The position numbers were made by a program, and so were the translations under genes. A stretch of DNA of 64,000 nucleotides from Paraburkholderia tagetis (lineage in GTDB: Bacteria; Pseudomonadota; Gammaproteobacteria; Burkholderiales; Burkholderiaceae), in the NCBI RefSeq assembly GCF_022213065.1, contig NZ_JAKLJA010000001.1, positions 558,001 through 622,000 on the forward strand, read 5' to 3'. Shown piece after piece: positions 1-8,611 of this stretch. Numbering within the stretch: position 1 is the first letter of the stretch; the number at the start of each line of letters is the position of its first letter. The notes under the pieces were generated by a model. It was not told where the DNA came from and did not search any database. It saw only the letters and a program-made list of their open reading frames with translations.

Positions 1-11
1 GGCCTCCGCGC

Positions 12-671
12 TCACGCGCTTTGGCACAACCGGTAGCCAACGCCTCTCACCGTCACGACCTTCTCTGCGCCCAGCTTGCGCCGCAAGCCGTGGACGACCA
101 CATCCACGGCGTTACCCAGCGCCGCGCGCGGGTGCCCATCGAGGTGCAATGCCAGCTCCGAGCGCGTGAATACCCGCGTGGGCTCGTTGACCAGCGCAAT
201 CAAAATACGGTATTCGCTGGGCCTCAATGAAACTGGCAAGCCATCGAGCAATACCGAACTATCGAGCGAATTCACCGACAAATTCCCGAGCGCCACCCTG
301 CCTTGAACGCGGTGCGGACGCCGCATCGAAAGGCGAACCCGGGCCCGCAGATCCTCCAGCTCGAACGGCTTCATGAGGTAATCGTCGACGCCGGTGTCCA
401 GCACGACCATGGGGCTCGCCAATAGACCTTGAGGGATCAGGGCAACGACAGCCGCGTGCCCTCCGCGCTTGCGATAGCGTCGCAAGAGATCGAACGAGTC
501 CAGGCGGGCGCCCCCGAAGTCGAGAAGCACGAGATCGTGCGATTGCGATTGCAAACTCAGTTCGGCTTCGTATGCACTGCTCGCCCAGTCGACGTCATGT
601 CCCATGAGATGCATCATTGAAACGATCTGCAGTGCGATTGAATCGTCATCTTGAACCAGTAGCACCCGCAC
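12..671 (-). CDS. OmpR-family response regulator
   Basis: A 219-residue two-domain regulator that should receive phosphate from a sensor kinase and bind DNA through a winged helix. The receiver domain (about 1-115) has the acidic cluster D8-D10, phospho-acceptor D51 in LVLLDF and K101 in the YLMKPF motif. The C-terminal half (about 125-217) has the Trans_Reg_C pattern ending in VRGVGYRL. The usual Thr/Ser before the alpha4 helix is not evident (VALIPQG), so switching may be atypical. It lies directly downstream of a paralogous regulator on the same strand. No histidine kinase is visible next to the pair. Family assignment is firm; the regulated genes are unknown. Confidence 0.9.
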   Translation of the reverse strand: MRVLLVQDDDSIALQIVSMMHLMGHDVDWASSAYEAELSLQSQSHDLVLLDFGGARLDSFDLLRRYRKRGGHAAVVALIPQGLLASPMVVLDTGVDDYLMKPFELEDLRARVRLSMRRPHRVQGRVALGNLSVNSLDSSVLLDGLPVSLRPSEYRILIALVNEPTRVFTRSELALHLDGHPRAALGNAVDVVVHGLRRKLGAEKVVTVRGVGYRLCQSA

Positions 672-719
672 GTTGGTCTCCAGTCATTCAGATGGTTTGC
701 CCCTGCACCAGTCGTCGAG

Positions 720-1382
720 CTATGCGAGCGTCCCGATGCGATAGCCCACGCCTCGCACGTTATGGATGGCGTCGCTTCCCAGCTTTCGGCGCAGATTGTG
801 GACATGTACCTGGATGGCGTTACTTTCGATCTCCTCGTTCCACCCGTACAGGCGCTCCTCGAGCTGCGAGCGCGTGACGACGATTGCCGGGTCGCGCATG
901 AGCTCCTGCAACAACGCGAACTCACGCGTCGTCACGGGCACCTCCTGGTCGCGCAACCATAAGCGGTGTTGCGCAGGGTCGAGCCGCAGCGCGCCGACTT
1001 GCAGCAACGGTTGCACGCGCCCCGCCTGGTGCCGGTTCACCACGCGAATACGGGCCAGCAACTCGTCGAGCGCAAACGGCTTGACGAGGTAATCGTCGGC
1101 GCCGCCGTCGAGACCCGCGACCCCATCCGGAACAGCATCGCGAGCGGTAATCACGATCACGGGCGTCGCATCGTTTCGCTGCCGCAGCCTCGCGAGCAGC
1201 ATGAGCCCGTCCTTTCCGGAGCGGCCGATGTCGAGCAGCACCAGGCCATACGAAGTCGTTCCAAGCGCCAGCATGGCCGACTCCCCGTGCTCCGCCCAGT
1301 CGACGGCGAAGCCCTCCTTGTGCAATTCGCGCTGCAATTCACCGTCTGTCGACGCGTCATCTCCCACGAGCAATATGCGCAT
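720..1382 (-). CDS. OmpR-family response regulator, QseB/TctD-like
   Basis: A 220-residue regulator with a canonical receiver domain: D8/D9 acidic pocket, phospho-acceptor D51, T79 in VIVITA and K101 in YLVKPF. It has a winged-helix DNA-binding domain ending VRGVGYRI. It is clearly related to the next gene (12-671), suggesting tandem duplication. It is the first gene of this leftward pair and faces a long intergenic region that contains a PmrA/QseB-type box at 1607-1623, so autoregulation is plausible. The partner kinase is outside the window or encoded elsewhere. Confidence 0.92.
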   Translation of the reverse strand: MRILLVGDDASTDGELQRELHKEGFAVDWAEHGESAMLALGTTSYGLVLLDIGRSGKDGLMLLARLRQRNDATPVIVITARDAVPDGVAGLDGGADDYLVKPFALDELLARIRVVNRHQAGRVQPLLQVGALRLDPAQHRLWLRDQEVPVTTREFALLQELMRDPAIVVTRSQLEERLYGWNEEIESNAIQVHVHNLRRKLGSDAIHNVRGVGYRIGTLA

Positions 1383-1598
1383 GGTGTTCCCCGTATTTCA
1401 TTTCATTGCCTGCCAATGATTTCGATACGCACGTTGTTTCCGGCGCATTAATTGAATGTGTTGAGAAAAGCGTCTCACAAAACAACCGCCACACAATCGA
1501 GTAGCGCGTTGCTGTCGTCGTGAACACCCGCTTCAAATGGCTGCGATCAACGAGGCTAGTGCACTGCGAACCCCGGACACAAACGGAAAAGGCTAGTG

Positions 1599-1668
1599 CC
1601 GCAAACCTTAAGGGACCATTAACGCTCGTATCCACCGCGACCGATTTGCAACAGCTTAAGGTTTGCGG
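1599..1668. repeat. 14-bp perfect inverted repeat with CTTAAG ends
   Basis: The left arm CCGCAAACCTTAAG (1599-1612) and the right arm CTTAAGGTTTGCGG (1655-1668) are exact reverse complements separated by 42 bases. Arms this long by chance are unlikely. The position upstream of the regulator pair suggests a protein-binding site for a dimeric regulator or a looped operator. It is not a typical terminator because no T-run follows closely on either strand in the right place. Confidence 0.6.
1607..1623. promoter_or_regulatory. Candidate PmrA/QseB-type response-regulator box
   Basis: CTTAAG-GGACC-ATTAAC matches the hexamer-N5-hexamer direct-repeat layout used by PmrA/QseB-group OmpR regulators (YTTAAK-like hexamers 11 bp apart). 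It lies about 225 bp upstream of the regulator gene starting at 1382. Binding is inferred from the pattern only. Confidence 0.4.
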
Positions 1669-2203
1669 AATTTTTTAAGGCGGACAAGCGCCTAGTGAAT
1701 TCCCTGGCCAGCGGCCCGCTCCGGCAAATCCTTGTGCCGATACCTCTCTTGTCTCTTTACGTTTTCCTTTATGAAGATCGCATGAAACTCCGCGCTGCGC
1801 GCCGCCCGCAGCAATCGTCAAGAACGGGCGTCAGCCTCTCCACACGGCCCTCTCCGGTACGCGACCTGGTTATAGGCTCCCGAGGAAGACGGCGGCGCAG
1901 CATCCGGATCATAACCCTCCATCATTTAAATGGCTTACAGCCATAAGCTCTCTTTTATCGTCCGCATAAAATTATTCGATTGTCCTTAAGCTGGGCGCGC
2001 CGTCAAAGTTCGTTCCGGAACAGTTGATGCCCACTGCGTAGTCCCCGGCGAGCCGGGTTCAACGCAACGCCAAATCCGACCGCCGATGTGGCAGCGGAAC
2101 GTTGGAGCTGGAGCACTTCCATGCGTTCCCATGCATCAAACTTCGCACCGAATTCTGCTTCAGAAATTCGCACCATAAACTACTACTAATGCAAGGAGAT
2201 GTT

Positions 2204-3352
2204 GTGAGCAACTTCAGGTATCGTGAAATTTTCATCGGAGTACTGATCGTCTCCGCGTCGGCCGCAGCGCATGCACAGAGCAGCGTCACGCTGTACGGGT
2301 CGATCGACGAAGCGGCGGCCTACTACAACAACACGGGCGGCCATTCCCTCGTGGCGATGCAGAACGCCGACAACGGATCGTCGTATTGGGGCCTCAAAGG
2401 CAAGGAGGACCTCGGCGGCGGTCTGAATGCTGTCTTTACTCTGGAGAGCTCATTCGACATCACACACGGAACGCTGTCGAACAATCGCATTTTTGCGCAC
2501 CAGGCGACGGTCGGCCTCTCCGGCGAAGCCTACGGCACGCTGACGATGGGACGACAGTTCGATCCAACGGTCGATCTGATTCAGCCGATTACCGGCGACA
2601 GCTTTGCAGGACCGGCTTTCACCACCCCAGGTGACGTCGACAACAACGACAACTCGGCGTGGATCAATAGCTCCATCAAGTACGCGAGCCCGACCTACGC
2701 CGGCTTCCAGTATGAACTGATGTACGGGGTTGGCGGCATCGCCGGCAATACCACCGGCGGCCACTCGTACGGTGCGGCCGCGTCGTACAACAACGGCGGA
2801 TTGACGATCGCCACCGGCTATCTGTTCACGAAGAACGATGTGAACGGCACCGGCGCAGCGGACCTTAACCAGGATAACTCGGTCGTTCCGCTCTTCGGCG
2901 CGACGCCCATGTTCGGCTCACGGCAGATCGTCCAGGCCGCGGCGCAGTATGTCATCGGCAGCCTGACCGCCAATATCCGTTACAGCAACGCGCAGTACAA
3001 GCCATACACGAACTACGGCGCATTCAACCGCACCGAGACATACAACGTTGGCGGCGCGGCGCTTCAGTATCAGTTCACCCCGGCGCTGTCCGGCGCGCTC
3101 AATTATGTGTACACGCACTCGAGCGGCGCGTCTTCGGCCAATTACAACAACTTCGGTGTGAACGCAACTTACTCGGTGAGCAAGCGCACGAGCTTCTATG
3201 CGGACGTCGCGTATTCCCACGCGAGCGGCACGACGTTCAGCGAAGACGGCTCCGCCATCGTCGCGGCAGGCGGCACGGTGGGCGATCTTGCCGCGAGTTC
3301 GAGCACGCGCTCGCAGGTCGTGGCGATCATCGGCATCACGCACAAGTTCTGA
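2204..3352 (+). CDS. Outer-membrane general porin (Gram-negative porin family)
   Basis: A trimeric beta-barrel diffusion porin of the Burkholderia/Neisseria type. From the GTG at 2204 the protein is 382 residues. It starts with a signal peptide (hydrophobic IFIGVLIVSASAAAHA, cleavage before QSSVTLYG) and continues with the family hallmarks SSVTLYGSID, GLKGKEDLGGGL and a C-terminal Phe in the last strand (GITHKF). The GTG start is chosen because AAGGAG lies 5 bases upstream and the signal peptide then begins correctly; an upstream in-frame ATG would add an unlikely N-terminus. It probably belongs with the YncE-like and MFS genes that follow. Confidence 0.93.
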   Translation: MSNFRYREIFIGVLIVSASAAAHAQSSVTLYGSIDEAAAYYNNTGGHSLVAMQNADNGSSYWGLKGKEDLGGGLNAVFTLESSFDITHGTLSNNRIFAHQATVGLSGEAYGTLTMGRQFDPTVDLIQPITGDSFAGPAFTTPGDVDNNDNSAWINSSIKYASPTYAGFQYELMYGVGGIAGNTTGGHSYGAAASYNNGGLTIATGYLFTKNDVNGTGAADLNQDNSVVPLFGATPMFGSRQIVQAAAQYVIGSLTANIRYSNAQYKPYTNYGAFNRTETYNVGGAALQYQFTPALSGALNYVYTHSSGASSANYNNFGVNATYSVSKRTSFYADVAYSHASGTTFSEDGSAIVAAGGTVGDLAASSSTRSQVVAIIGITHKF

Positions 3353-3417
3353 TGTTGGATTCACGTAGTCGATCAAACCCAGTAAAAAAAACGCGTTCAT
3401 TTCCTTTTGGAGGCAAC

Positions 3418-4410
3418 ATGGCATTTTTCAGGCACAAGGCGTTGACGCTCAGTCTCGCCGCAATGGGGTTGTGCGCCGTCGCGACCTACGCTCAAGCGTC
3501 GCAGTACCAGCTCGTCAAGACGATCGATCTGCCCGGAGCCAAGGGCGGTCACGGCGACTGGGTCACCTACGACAAGGACACCCATGCGGTCTGGCTGGCC
3601 CAGTCGCCCAATCACAATGTGGTCGTGATCGATGCGAAGACCATGGCGATCAAGAAGACGCTCACGGGTGTCGATTCCGGCAACGGCATCGATTTCGACG
3701 CGAACCATGCCTACGTCACGGATGCGACCACGGGCAAGCTGATCGTCTATGACAAGCACTCGTTCGACCGCATCGCCGCTGTCGACAGCGGCGGCAAGAC
3801 CCCCGACGGCGTGAATGTCGACACGAAGACAGGCGCCATCCTGCTCGCCAACGACGACAGCAACAACGAAGCCGTTTTTGAGCCGAAAGCGCCGTACAAA
3901 CTCACCACGACGTTCAAGCTGAAGCCCGAAGACGACAAGGACGGACCGGACGTCGCGCTTTACGTCGCCGCTACCGACCGCCTGTATCAGCCCGTTGGCG
4001 GCAAGATCGACGTGATCAATCCGAATACCCATGAGATCGAGGCGGTGTGGGACTTCGGCGTGAAGGGCGCGGCCAAGGGCGGTGTCTACGACAGCAAAAC
4101 GCATCACCTGATCTTCGGCACCAGCGACAAGAAGATGCTCGTGGTGGACCCGGCAACGGGCAAGCTCGTCACGACCATCGGCGTCGCGGGCGCCGTCGAC
4201 CAGACGGCCATCGACACCGACAAGCGCCGCGCGTTTATCGGCGACAAAACCGGCAACCTCGAAGTGGTCGACCTGGACACGAACCAGATCGTCGATCACA
4301 TCCAGACCGAGCCCAAGGTTCACACGCTGACAGTCGACACGGCAACCCATCGCGTCTACGTCTATCTCAACGAAAGCAACAAGGTTGGAGTGTACGAGCA
4401 GAAGTCCTGA
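3418..4410 (+). CDS. YncE-like periplasmic beta-propeller protein
   Basis: A 330-residue protein with a Sec signal peptide ending near YAQAS, followed by repeated propeller blades (for example KLIVYDKHSFDRIAAVD, KMLVVDPATGKLVTTI, NLEVVDLDTNQIVDHI). This is the YncE/PQQ-propeller-type fold found in periplasmic binding or redox-associated proteins. The start ATG has GGAGG 5-6 bases upstream. It sits between a porin and an MFS carrier, so a role in handling a substrate or sensing at the envelope is plausible, but no catalytic residues can be named. Confidence 0.85.
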   Translation: MAFFRHKALTLSLAAMGLCAVATYAQASQYQLVKTIDLPGAKGGHGDWVTYDKDTHAVWLAQSPNHNVVVIDAKTMAIKKTLTGVDSGNGIDFDANHAYVTDATTGKLIVYDKHSFDRIAAVDSGGKTPDGVNVDTKTGAILLANDDSNNEAVFEPKAPYKLTTTFKLKPEDDKDGPDVALYVAATDRLYQPVGGKIDVINPNTHEIEAVWDFGVKGAAKGGVYDSKTHHLIFGTSDKKMLVVDPATGKLVTTIGVAGAVDQTAIDTDKRRAFIGDKTGNLEVVDLDTNQIVDHIQTEPKVHTLTVDTATHRVYVYLNESNKVGVYEQKS

Positions 4411-4565
4411 TATCGCACGCCGGTTTCGGGTGGCGCAGCGGCATGACTTTCTGCTTCACCCGGACGGTGCCTACGCTGCATGAAACACGGTGCGGCGCGC
4501 AGGATCGCGGAAGATCGCCTCCACGTGCGCCGTCACCCGACCTTTAATTTGTGGGAGAAGTCGTC

Positions 4566-5858
4566 ATGTCATCCGCTGCCTCGCCAGCAGGCAAGCCCCT
4601 GTTGGGAAACCGGTGGACTCAATTGTTCATCGGCATTGCCTGTATGGCACTCGTCGCCAATCTGCAATATGCGTGGACACTCTTCGTTGTCCCGATGAAA
4701 ACGCAGAATTCCTGGAGCGCCGCCGAAGTTCAAACGGCATTCTCCATCTTCATTCTGGTCGAAACCTGGCTCGTGCCGGTCGAGGGCTGGCTGGTCGACC
4801 GCTTCGGCCCGCGCCCCGTCGTCATGGCTGGCGCGGTATTCGTCGCGCTTAGCTGGGTGATCGATTCGGTAGCCACCACGCTGCCCGTGCTCTACTTCGC
4901 CTCGGTCATTGCGGGCCTCGGCGCGGGCTGCGTGTACGGCACCTGCGTCGGCAACGCGCTCAAGTGGTTCCCGGACCGCCGCGGGCTCGCCGCCGGCCTG
5001 ACCGCTGCGGGCTTTGGCGCCGGCGCCGCGCTGACGGTCATTCCGATCGCGAACATGATTCACAATTCGGGGTATCGGCAAACGTTCTTCGTGTTCGCCA
5101 TCATTCAGGGCATCGCGATCTTTATCCTGAGCATCTTGTTGATTCGCCCGAATCCGGGTCCGGGCATCAAGCCGGTCGCGCGCGTCGTGACGAGCAAGGT
5201 CGACTACACGCCGGGCCAGATGGTCAGAAAGCCGCTCTTCTGGATGATCTATCTGCTATTCGTGCTCGTGGCGGCCGGCGGCCTGATCGCCACCGCGCAG
5301 CTCGGCCCGATTGCGAAATCGTTCGGCTTCGCGAAACTTCCCGTGCAATTCTTCGGTGCGACATTGCCCCTGCTTACGCTGGCGCTGTCGATCGACAATC
5401 TGCTCAACGGGCTGACGCGTCCCCTCTGTGGTCTCCTCTCCGACAAGATCGGCCGCGAGAACACCATGCTGATCGTGTTCATTGGCGAAGGGCTCGCATT
5501 GCTCGGGATGAATGCCTACGGCCACGATCCCTATGCATTCCTGATCTTTGCGCCGATGATCTTCCTGTGCTGGGGTGAGATTTACTCGATCTTCCCCGCG
5601 ATCTGTGCGGATACGTTTGGCAGCAAATACGCGTCGTCGAATGCTGGCACGCTTTATACCGCCAAGGGCACGGCGTCGTTGCTCGTTCCGATCGCGTCGC
5701 TGATGGCTGCGGGTGGATCGTGGGAGCACGTGCTGATCGGCTCCGCCGTGGTGTCGATCGTCGCGGGCGTGTCGGCCAAGTTCATTCTCGCACCCATGCG
5801 CAAGCGCTGGTTCGCAGGCATGGATGAAGGAGTTGCTCCGGTCCTCCAGACTCAATAA
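4566..5858 (+). CDS. MFS transporter, oxalate/formate antiporter (OxlT) type
   Basis: A 430-residue major-facilitator protein with about twelve hydrophobic segments. The MFS signature after TM2 is present as VDRFGPRP, and a weaker repeat LLSDKIGREN lies in the second half. The tryptophan-rich start and NALKWFPDRRGLAAGL are typical of the OxlT/OFA subfamily, which exchanges small carboxylates. The ATG at 4566 is chosen over an upstream in-frame GTG (4551) because GGGAGAAG lies just before it. It is probably co-regulated with the porin and YncE-like gene. The substrate is inferred from the family. Confidence 0.88.
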   Translation: MSSAASPAGKPLLGNRWTQLFIGIACMALVANLQYAWTLFVVPMKTQNSWSAAEVQTAFSIFILVETWLVPVEGWLVDRFGPRPVVMAGAVFVALSWVIDSVATTLPVLYFASVIAGLGAGCVYGTCVGNALKWFPDRRGLAAGLTAAGFGAGAALTVIPIANMIHNSGYRQTFFVFAIIQGIAIFILSILLIRPNPGPGIKPVARVVTSKVDYTPGQMVRKPLFWMIYLLFVLVAAGGLIATAQLGPIAKSFGFAKLPVQFFGATLPLLTLALSIDNLLNGLTRPLCGLLSDKIGRENTMLIVFIGEGLALLGMNAYGHDPYAFLIFAPMIFLCWGEIYSIFPAICADTFGSKYASSNAGTLYTAKGTASLLVPIASLMAAGGSWEHVLIGSAVVSIVAGVSAKFILAPMRKRWFAGMDEGVAPVLQTQ

Positions 5859-5867
5859 GCGGCACCG

Positions 5868-5948
5868 CCAGCTACGCGCTGGCGAATATTCCAGCACCCT
5901 TGGGGCGCCCGGCGACGCGGTGTTTTCTACCGCGATTGCCTGGCGCCC
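5868..5948. terminator. Strong hairpins between host MFS gene and prophage
   Basis: There are two structures: GCCAGC-TACGC-GCTGGC (5867-5883), and a longer nested hairpin with outer arms GGGCGCC/GGCGCCC (5903-5909, 5942-5948) and inner arms CGCGGT/ACCGCG (5916-5921, 5929-5934). There is no clean T-run. Because the MFS gene and the prophage leftward operon converge here, a two-sided transcription stop is the likely role. Confidence 0.45.
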
Positions 5949-6013
5949 GTCAGCCGTTAACCTTTCCTTAAGTCGTCGCTAGCGGGCGATCCTTGTCTGG
6001 CGCAGGTTTGCGG

Positions 6014-6223
6014 CTATTCCTTCCCGCCATTTTGGCCCGTAGCTACCATCCTGGCTACCACAAACGCACGGATGCTCTCGTCAGTGATCCGGGACGAATT
6101 CTCCCCGATCTGGACCCTGGCCAGCTTCCCTTCGCGGGCAAGCCGGTAGATGGTGGGGCGCGATACGCCGAGCGCGGCCGCCGTGGCGTTAATGGTGTGG
6201 AGTTTCGGGAGAACGGTGCTCAT
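6014..6223 (-). CDS. Small HTH DNA-binding protein, excisionase/AlpA-like
   Basis: A 69-residue protein with a MerR/excisionase-type helix-turn-helix: TINATAAALGVSRPTIYRLAREGKL. Such proteins are excisionases or small phage regulators. The ATG at 6223 is chosen because GAGGA lies 9 bases upstream; an in-frame ATG at 6247 has no ribosome-binding site. It is the last gene of the leftward operon and the one closest to the presumed left attachment site, the usual place for xis, yet no integrase is next to it. Confidence 0.7.
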   Translation of the reverse strand: MSTVLPKLHTINATAAALGVSRPTIYRLAREGKLARVQIGENSSRITDESIRAFVVARMVATGQNGGKE

Positions 6224-6277
6224 TGTGCTGGGTCCTCGATTTTTCATGGATTGCGACGAGCGCGGCGGCGTTTTCAG

Positions 6278-6811
6278 TCAATTCGGTTCGTACAGCTTCG
6301 GCCGCGTGCTCGCGGCGATGTAAAGCGGGTGTTTGGGGCTGCCATCCTTGTTCAGGCCAAGGTGCATCAGACGGTTACGCCAGCCGATCATCCGGATCAG
6401 GTCCATGACGGCGGCAGCGCGGTCCGCGGCGGCAGCGTGCGCACCCCACGCGCAAATCACCGTGTCCGCGCGTTCGATCGCGTCGAGAATCGCACCATCG
6501 GCACTGATGCCACCGCCCTTCGGGCCGATGGGATCCGGGTGCTTCAGCAGCTCGTCGGGATCGGTCGCACGCAACGGGAACAGGTTCACGACGTCCAGGC
6601 GGCCGAACTTGCCCGCGACCGCGCGCGACATGCAGCGAGTAATCGTCGCGTCGTCGGTCAGGTGGTCAGCAGTGCTGGGGTTGAGCATCAGGAAGGCGAG
6701 CGTCGGCAGCGTGCGGTCCCATTCACGCCAAAGGCGATAGCGGTACGCGCCGCAGTCGCTCAGGATGCAGCCGCGCTCGCCGGCGAGATCGTTTTCGGTC
6801 AGGTATTGCAC
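6278..6811 (-). CDS. DUF1643 family protein
   Basis: A 177-residue protein that matches the DUF1643 pattern: ILSDCGAYRYRLWREW, then FLMLNPSTAD with DDATITRC, VVNLFPLRATDP, and a closing GxPKHPLYI motif. DUF1643 is common in phages and plasmids; its biochemical role is not established. The GTG start at 6811 follows AGGAGG and overlaps the ASCH gene by 13 bases, so the two are co-translated. Confidence 0.75.
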   Translation of the reverse strand: MQYLTENDLAGERGCILSDCGAYRYRLWREWDRTLPTLAFLMLNPSTADHLTDDATITRCMSRAVAGKFGRLDVVNLFPLRATDPDELLKHPDPIGPKGGGISADGAILDAIERADTVICAWGAHAAAADRAAAVMDLIRMIGWRNRLMHLGLNKDGSPKHPLYIAASTRPKLYEPN

Positions 6812-7230
6812 GCTGCCTCCTTCGGGCCATGCAGCGCGAGTAGGTGCGCGGCGATCTCCTTCGGCACGTCGAAGAACCCGAGCGCGCCTTTGCACGCGAC
6901 AAATGGCAGCGGCTTGGCGTCGGCAATCTGGAAGCCGAACTGGCCTTCCATATGCCACAGCGACGCACGCATATCTGAAGGCGCGCAATGCGTAATGGTC
7001 GCCACGCCTACGATGCCGCCGCGCTCAATCACATCGAATGCGGGAAGTGTGATCTGCGTGAAATCATCAAGGAAGTCTTCGACATCCTCATACTCAGCAC
7101 GCGTCATACCCTTGCTGGCGTGAATTAGCACGCGCCCGCGAAACTTCGTCGGCCACGTCCGGTTCTCGATGTCCTTGTATCCGTTGGCGATGAGCCAAGC
7201 CCAAGGCTGGCGAATGGATAGGGCCTTCAT
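6799..7230 (-). CDS. ASCH-domain protein
   Basis: 143 residues beginning MKALSIRQPWAWLIANG, followed by DIENRTWPTKFRGRVLIHASK. This is the classical ASCH N-terminal signature (RQPWA, ENR, RG, IHASK). ASCH domains bind RNA or modified nucleosides, and some members are amidohydrolases acting on modified cytidine. The ATG overlaps the stop of the DUF5131 gene (ATGA). Here it sits in a block of nucleotide- and nucleic-acid-related genes, so a role in RNA or nucleoside modification is an inference. Confidence 0.8.
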   Translation of the reverse strand: MKALSIRQPWAWLIANGYKDIENRTWPTKFRGRVLIHASKGMTRAEYEDVEDFLDDFTQITLPAFDVIERGGIVGVATITHCAPSDMRASLWHMEGQFGFQIADAKPLPFVACKGALGFFDVPKEIAAHLLALHGPKEAACNT

Positions 7231-8321
7231 GCCGCACCTCGCGGGAATTCGTCGTGCGTGCGGCCGTCGAGAACGCGTCCCGCGTTTTTCTTGCCCACGC
7301 GATCCATGAGCATGCGGCCATCAAGTCGCACGTTTCCTGCTGCCGCAAGCCGTGCGCCGTCGTCAAACGGCGGCACATAGCCTTCGGTTGCGAGCAGAAA
7401 ATCTCCGTTGGGCAATACGCCGGCAGTATCGCGCAGGCCCGCACGCTCGCCCCAATCCTCGTCGGTCCATTCGCCCCACTGCTTGTAGAGGAACGGCACG
7501 CCAGCAGCAGCGCACTGGTCGCGGAGAGCGCGTGGCCACGTTGGATGCATCGGCCGCGCGCCGGCCCCACTCTCGCCGCCGACGATCACCCAGTCGATCA
7601 TGCCGGCATTGTCGGGATAGTGATGGTCGCGACCATCGAAGTGCAGAGGCTTAAGAAATACCTCCGGAAGGTTCACAGGACCAAGCAATGGCTCCATGCT
7701 GAGAAAGTGAACACGCGCCGGAGTGCAGAGCAGCTTCGGAATGTCCCGATCCGCTTCCTCCTGATTGACGATCGTCGCGCCGAGCCATACGTTCGACCAC
7801 GGCCACGGCGTATTGATGCCGCGTCCAGAGAGTTCGAGCGCGCGCGAGATCATCTGACTGGCGTTGCCGATCCGTTTCGTGAGCAACAGCCAATCGAGAT
7901 TCGGGGTTTTCCAGATCAGCTCGAACAGGTCAGCGCGCCACTCGTCTGGTACAGCATTGTCGAACACGTCGGCGAGCGACGAACAGAACACGCGCGGTCG
8001 CGCGCGCACGAGATCGAACGATGCGCAATGCCTGTTCGGGCATGCTGGCACGTCATTGACATTCGCCGGTCGCGCGCCGCGCCAACGGCATGCACGGCAC
8101 TCGAAGAACCATTGGGCGTTCCACTGAAGTGGCTTACGCCAGTTGGGCGCCGACGTGCGGCGCCGGGGCGCACCGGGCCCCCAGTTGACCGCCGCGCCGC
8201 CGCTGAAGCGCGCGTTGCGCGTTTCAGCGTAGCAGTGGTCGCAGCCGGGCCCGACCTTCTGGCATCCTTCCCACGGATTGAACGTGTGATCGGTCCATTC
8301 GATTTTGCTGTTCTCGCTCAC
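7227..8321 (-). CDS. Phage Gp37/Gp68 family protein (DUF5131)
   Basis: A protein of about 364 residues with the DUF5131 signature at the N-terminus: KIEWTDHTFNPWEGCQKV followed by GPGCDHCYAE. Further family motifs are LLLTKR, VWLGATIVNQEE, FLSMEPLLG and DWVIVGGESGAGARPM. The cysteine arrangement recalls radical-SAM-like or metal-binding folds, but the reaction is unknown. The GTG at 8321 is preferred over the adjacent GTG 8324 for spacing from GGGAGG. Start and stop overlaps with its neighbours show a tight operon. Confidence 0.85.
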   Translation of the reverse strand: MSENSKIEWTDHTFNPWEGCQKVGPGCDHCYAETRNARFSGGAAVNWGPGAPRRRTSAPNWRKPLQWNAQWFFECRACRWRGARPANVNDVPACPNRHCASFDLVRARPRVFCSSLADVFDNAVPDEWRADLFELIWKTPNLDWLLLTKRIGNASQMISRALELSGRGINTPWPWSNVWLGATIVNQEEADRDIPKLLCTPARVHFLSMEPLLGPVNLPEVFLKPLHFDGRDHHYPDNAGMIDWVIVGGESGAGARPMHPTWPRALRDQCAAAGVPFLYKQWGEWTDEDWGERAGLRDTAGVLPNGDFLLATEGYVPPFDDGARLAAAGNVRLDGRMLMDRVGKKNAGRVLDGRTHDEFPRGAA

Positions 8322-8611
8322 CACTCACCTCCCAATCCGTTCAGTTTCAGCAGCACGTACCGGATATTCGCGAGGCTCGACTCGCGATATGTGATGCATT
8401 TGATTGCGCCGACTAGGTACAGCAGGTAGATGCGCTGCGTCTCGCGCGTCCAGGCGTCAAGCTCGGGCTGCTTCGTTGGCATCGGCGCCGCGGGGTCGCA
8501 TCTGGGGCGCAGGACTTCAGGGAGGGCAGCGATACGGTCTGCGTGCGTCTGGCCAACCGTCGCAACAGGGGCTTCGACAGGCGCCTCCGCGAACATGTCA
8601 AACTGCATCAC
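8318..8611 (-). CDS. Hypothetical phage protein
   Basis: 97 residues beginning MMQFDMFAEA, with a proline/alanine-rich first third and a helical C-terminal half (WTRETQRIYLLYLVGAIKC). No family recognised. It overlaps both neighbours by a few bases and is certainly part of the leftward operon. Coding character and operon packing support it being real. Confidence 0.6.
   Translation of the reverse strand: MMQFDMFAEAPVEAPVATVGQTHADRIAALPEVLRPRCDPAAPMPTKQPELDAWTRETQRIYLLYLVGAIKCITYRESSLANIRYVLLKLNGLGGEW

Larger units (their letters stand above)
1383..2203. other. Long divergent intergenic region (regulators / porin)
   Basis: About 820 bases without a convincing gene. It separates the leftward response regulators from the rightward porin and must hold both promoters. 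It contains a 14-bp perfect inverted repeat and a response-regulator-type box (listed separately) and several CTTAAG-containing sites. The right part (about 1690-2200) is unremarkable apart from the porin ribosome-binding site AAGGAG at 2193-2198. Confidence 0.6.

Noticed and set aside
3397..4350. Long minus-strand frame (317 codons) opposite the YncE-like gene
   Set aside because: A shadow of the GC-rich coding strand; repetitive composition, no ribosome-binding site, no family pattern.
6004..6013. AGGTTTGCGG near the prophage border, also present at 1659-1668, as an attachment core
   Set aside because: Only 10 bases, and both copies lie on the left side of the prophage start; an attachment repeat should flank both ends.
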